Part shown: positions 61,216 to 64,000 of the stretch, piece by piece
How positions within the stretch are numbered: position 1 is the stretch's first letter
Layout: each line of letters starts with the position of its first letter
NCBI RefSeq assembly: GCF_001649575.2
Contig: NC_051433.1
Span: 15,466,925 to 15,530,924 of the forward strand
Reading direction: 5' to 3'
DNA length: 64,000 bases
Source of the DNA: Kryptolebias marmoratus
Lineage: Eukaryota > Chordata > Actinopteri > Cyprinodontiformes > Rivulidae
The notes under the pieces: generated by a model
Told to the model about the DNA's origin: nothing
The model's input: only the letters and a program-made list of their open reading frames with translations
Database searches by the model: none
Translations under genes and position numbers: made by a program

Positions 61216-62334
61216 TGCCGAGAAAGGTTAATAAAACCCACAAAGAAAATATGCATTTAGAATTGCTGACCTGAAATTACCTCTGCCAATTCCTTCTTAG
61301 GACATTCTTGAATTTCTGGGCAGTCATAAAAAGTACTTTGTCCTCCAGGCTAATTACTGCTGCTCACCTACAAGACCTGTTCTCCTTGTGACCCAGGTTC
61401 CCCCTTCCTGGCACAGGAGACGGTTTATTCATTTATTTCCTATTTAAGAAGTCCACCAACTCTTGACACTGATAAAACAACTATTGTTAATATTTTGGTC
61501 CCTGATTTTGGCCAACCATCATCTCCTTTATTTGTCTGGTCACATGAGTTCTGATTCAGCAGCTAAGTGTCCAAATTAAATTTGAACCTTTGTAATGGGA
61601 GGATTGTGTTCAGATGTTAGTTTCTGTCCCTGGATGCTTTCAGTATTCGAACTCTTGCTGACAGAAGACAGATCTTCTCTGACACCACTGTTTGTATGGT
61701 AATGTTTCTGCTTTCCATTTATTTCAGAAGTCAAAAACTTGAACCTTAGATTGACGTTGAACCCCACTAAATCTAAAATTGAAAAACCAGCAGGAGTTGC
61801 TGACTGTTGTGCTCAGTGACCAGGCTAACTATTATTACTAATACAAGTCTAAAGCAATGTACTTCTCTGCATCCTGTGCATATAAACACTGTAGCAGAAT
61901 GTTGTGGTACTATTTCTGTGATTATTTGAAGACATACAAACCAACTGAAGTGAAAATAAAGTTTATTAACGCAGCTATCAATTTTTCATGCGTGAGGCAG
62001 CCACGTTGGATTTCAAGGTCAGGGGTTGATGACAAATCTCTGACTTTCCATGTCAGACGTTTGACTTCGAGAGGTGTTTTCTAACTTGGAAATTCTGACT
62101 TCCTAGTGAAAACGGTACAAACGATACAAACCTATCATCTTGTTAGCTCAGCCTAGCAAAGGGGAAACTGTTTAGCTTAGCTCAAACACATGTGCTTTTA
62201 AATTTATGTTGTTAAAACACAAAACTTATAGAATGGACAGAGTTTTCCTAAGTATTGTTTAGACACCCATATAAAGAATGAAACATGTTTCTGTTTCCAA
62301 CCTTTCTTGTTGTTCATTCTGAGCATGTACAGAA

Positions 62335-62665
62335 ACTACCTGCATGTGTTCCCGGGTCTGTTAGCAAAAAATCTCATAAACCAGAGGATGGATTTTAATG
62401 AAACTCTCAGAAAGTGATCACTGGATGTGCATCTACACCTGATTAACATGTCTAATCAACCTAATTTAAAATGGCTGCCACAACTAATCGTCCTCAGCAA
62501 ACACAAAAAAGGCTCGAACTCAGTCATTTTTTAAAAATATTGAGCTAAAATGTGGTATGGTAGTAGCTCAGAGTCATCCCCATCACATACTATGAGCACT
62601 AACAGATCAGTCAGGATATATGTTTCAAACTTTAGAGGAGTTCCTTCAAGAAATACTAGTTTCAC
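62335..62665 (+). repeat. Family B repeat, copy 6
   Basis: GGATGGATTTTAATGAAACT, CTCAGAAAGTGATCACTGGA, AAAATGGCTGCCACAACTAA and a right end TTCCTTCAAGAAATACTAG. Confidence 0.7.
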
Positions 62666-63679
62666 CTTTTTGCTGTTTGAGGAAAAGGACGAGCTGAGCA
62701 GAAACTGAAATCACACAATGTTAGTTAAAGTCAGCAGTGAGTAATTAGAAAGTGAGACGTTCTCAGTTTGCGCCTCGTTTAGAGCAACATGAAACACAAA
62801 GCAGGCAAAACTAATTTTACCAGGATCAAAAACACCGAAGTGCGGTTCACACATTTTCTCGCTCGACAAACTCAGATATGTCGGTACTTGTACGCAGGAG
62901 CTTGTGTTCAAACACAGGGTAAAATAAGCAGGTAAAAAGGTGCTGCTCCACATATACGGTTACGTAAACAGACACATTAGGAGGGATTGGAGAGGAAAAG
63001 GTGATAGGGTTAGAGTTACATAATAAATCCAAAAAACCAGGCCACTAAACCAATGGCACCCAACAGCTTACAGTGGCCATCTGTCTCCAAAAACACACAG
63101 AACGATTACTGGTAAGAGACAAAACGGGAACAGAAAAGAGTAGCAGCCAAAACATAAACAGATTTACACACACAGACACTAAGTAGTGGAGTCCAAAACA
63201 CAAAGTGTCTCATGTAATTAGTTTAATAAAGTCCACCTGTGACTGTCTGGCTTGATAACTAGTTCTGTGGAAGTGAAAACTGTGCCTGAAAACTATGATT
63301 GTTGGAGGAGGCAGGTGGGAAGCTAACGCTACAATAGCCTCTACATCTGTAAAGAAAGAAAACGGCTTTTTGTAGAAAATATAATCTAAGTTGACATATT
63401 GACGACACTGGTGAAGAGTTCAATCTAACAAGTGGCTGAAAGATGCTCCAGGTGTGCGGGGCCAGAACACTCGGCTGTATTCGGGCGTCAGCAGCACTTG
63501 TTGTCAGATGTGGAATTGGGCCAAATCGAACTGAGAAACAACATATTCGGCCACATTTGGATTGACAATGGATCACGTGTGTGGTGACCTAAATTTAAGA
63601 AGAAGCAGGCCTGGATCGGTTTCAGCACCCAGACTAAGGCTGGTGTTTTAACCTGATTATCGCTTTCCGCCTTGAGAGG

Positions 63680-63900
63680 CATGTCATGCAATTGCCTGTG
63701 TCTCTGGGTGTTTGTCTGTCTGTTATCAAATTATCTCGTGAGCCAGTGAATGTATTTTAATAAAACTCTCAAAGTAATCGTTGAAAGTACAGCCTCAACT
63801 TATGGAGACAACTCAATTCAAAATAAATAAATAAGATCCTTGTTGAAAACTTTGGCATGCAAAGCAGCGGGTGATATGCGTTCCTTCAACGAATGCTACT
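63680..63900 (+). repeat. Family B repeat, copy 7 (internally deleted)
   Basis: Left part GTCTGTCTGTTATCAAATTA and AACTCTCAAAGTAATCG. Right end GGCATGCAAAGCAGCGGGTG followed by the small hairpin GCGTTC...GAATGC (63878-63896) and CTAC. Confidence 0.65.
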
Positions 63901-64000
63901 TTCAGTCCCTCCATTTTCTACATTACAGGTGGATTTGGTCAAATTTGAAACCATACACACTTTTCAAGCTTTTCACATCAATAAGTCATTGGTTTGTGTA

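Larger units (their letters stand above)
60591..64000 (-). other. itpr1: itpr1 intron running off the right edge
   Basis: No further exon was found. In particular the expected upstream exon with the conserved LCIKVLQTLREMM stretch is absent and must lie beyond 64 kb. It contains a dispersed fish repeat at about 61025-61215 and family B copies at 62335-62665 and 63680-63900. Confidence 0.7.

Noticed and set aside
60591..64000. Search for the second (A) part of the SII insert and the exon with LCIKVLQTLREMM
   Set aside because: No sequence resembling either was found; they are absent from this window or too diverged to see.
1..64000. tRNA or rRNA genes, CRISPR arrays, bacterial-type operons
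   Set aside because: None seen; the window is intron-containing vertebrate DNA.

Overview
This window is vertebrate nuclear DNA, almost certainly from a teleost fish. The evidence is spliced genes with GT-AG introns, two recognisable vertebrate genes, and a fish-type repeat load: Tc1-like transposons, TTAA-flanked MITEs, a 5'-truncated non-LTR retrotransposon, solo LTRs and long microsatellites. Species is not determined. Nearly all long open frames here are chance; the real coding sequence is in short exons.

Two genes lie on the minus strand, tail to head. From 64 kb down to 24.2 kb runs the 3' part of the inositol 1,4,5-trisphosphate receptor type 1 gene (itpr1). I could place 21 consecutive exons in phase, 3108 nt or 1035 codons plus stop. 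They run from a small 16-codon cassette exon at 60543-60590 to the conserved C-terminal tail. They cover the PKA-site region, the end of the modulatory domain, all six membrane segments, the pore and the cytosolic C-terminus. The 5' part of the gene lies beyond the right edge. Its 3' UTR probably ends near 22.15 kb.

About 1 kb further on is the promoter of bhlhe40 (DEC1/Stra13, a circadian and hypoxia-responsive bHLH-Orange repressor). Its five coding exons (20862 down to 18808) encode a complete 425-residue protein, followed by a 3' UTR of about 1.1 kb. ITPR1 followed by BHLHE40 in the same orientation is also the human order, which supports both identifications.

The left 17.7 kb has no gene I can support. 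It holds repeats, an orphan CpG-rich promoter-like segment at about 10.6-11.45 kb, a pair of perfect RFX X-boxes at 14.4 kb and two solo LTRs with target-site duplications. One of these LTRs is nested inside a MITE; the other carries 32 copies of GCCTT. The itpr1 introns hold a degenerate Tc1 element with both ends, a retrotransposon copy with a 13-bp target-site duplication, several copies of an unnamed repeat all in one orientation, and a 100-bp MITE containing a perfect consensus oestrogen response element.

No new enzymatic or defence system was found. The most interesting items are the SII-like cassette exon of itpr1, the MITE-borne ERE, the tandem X-boxes and the dated LTR insertions.
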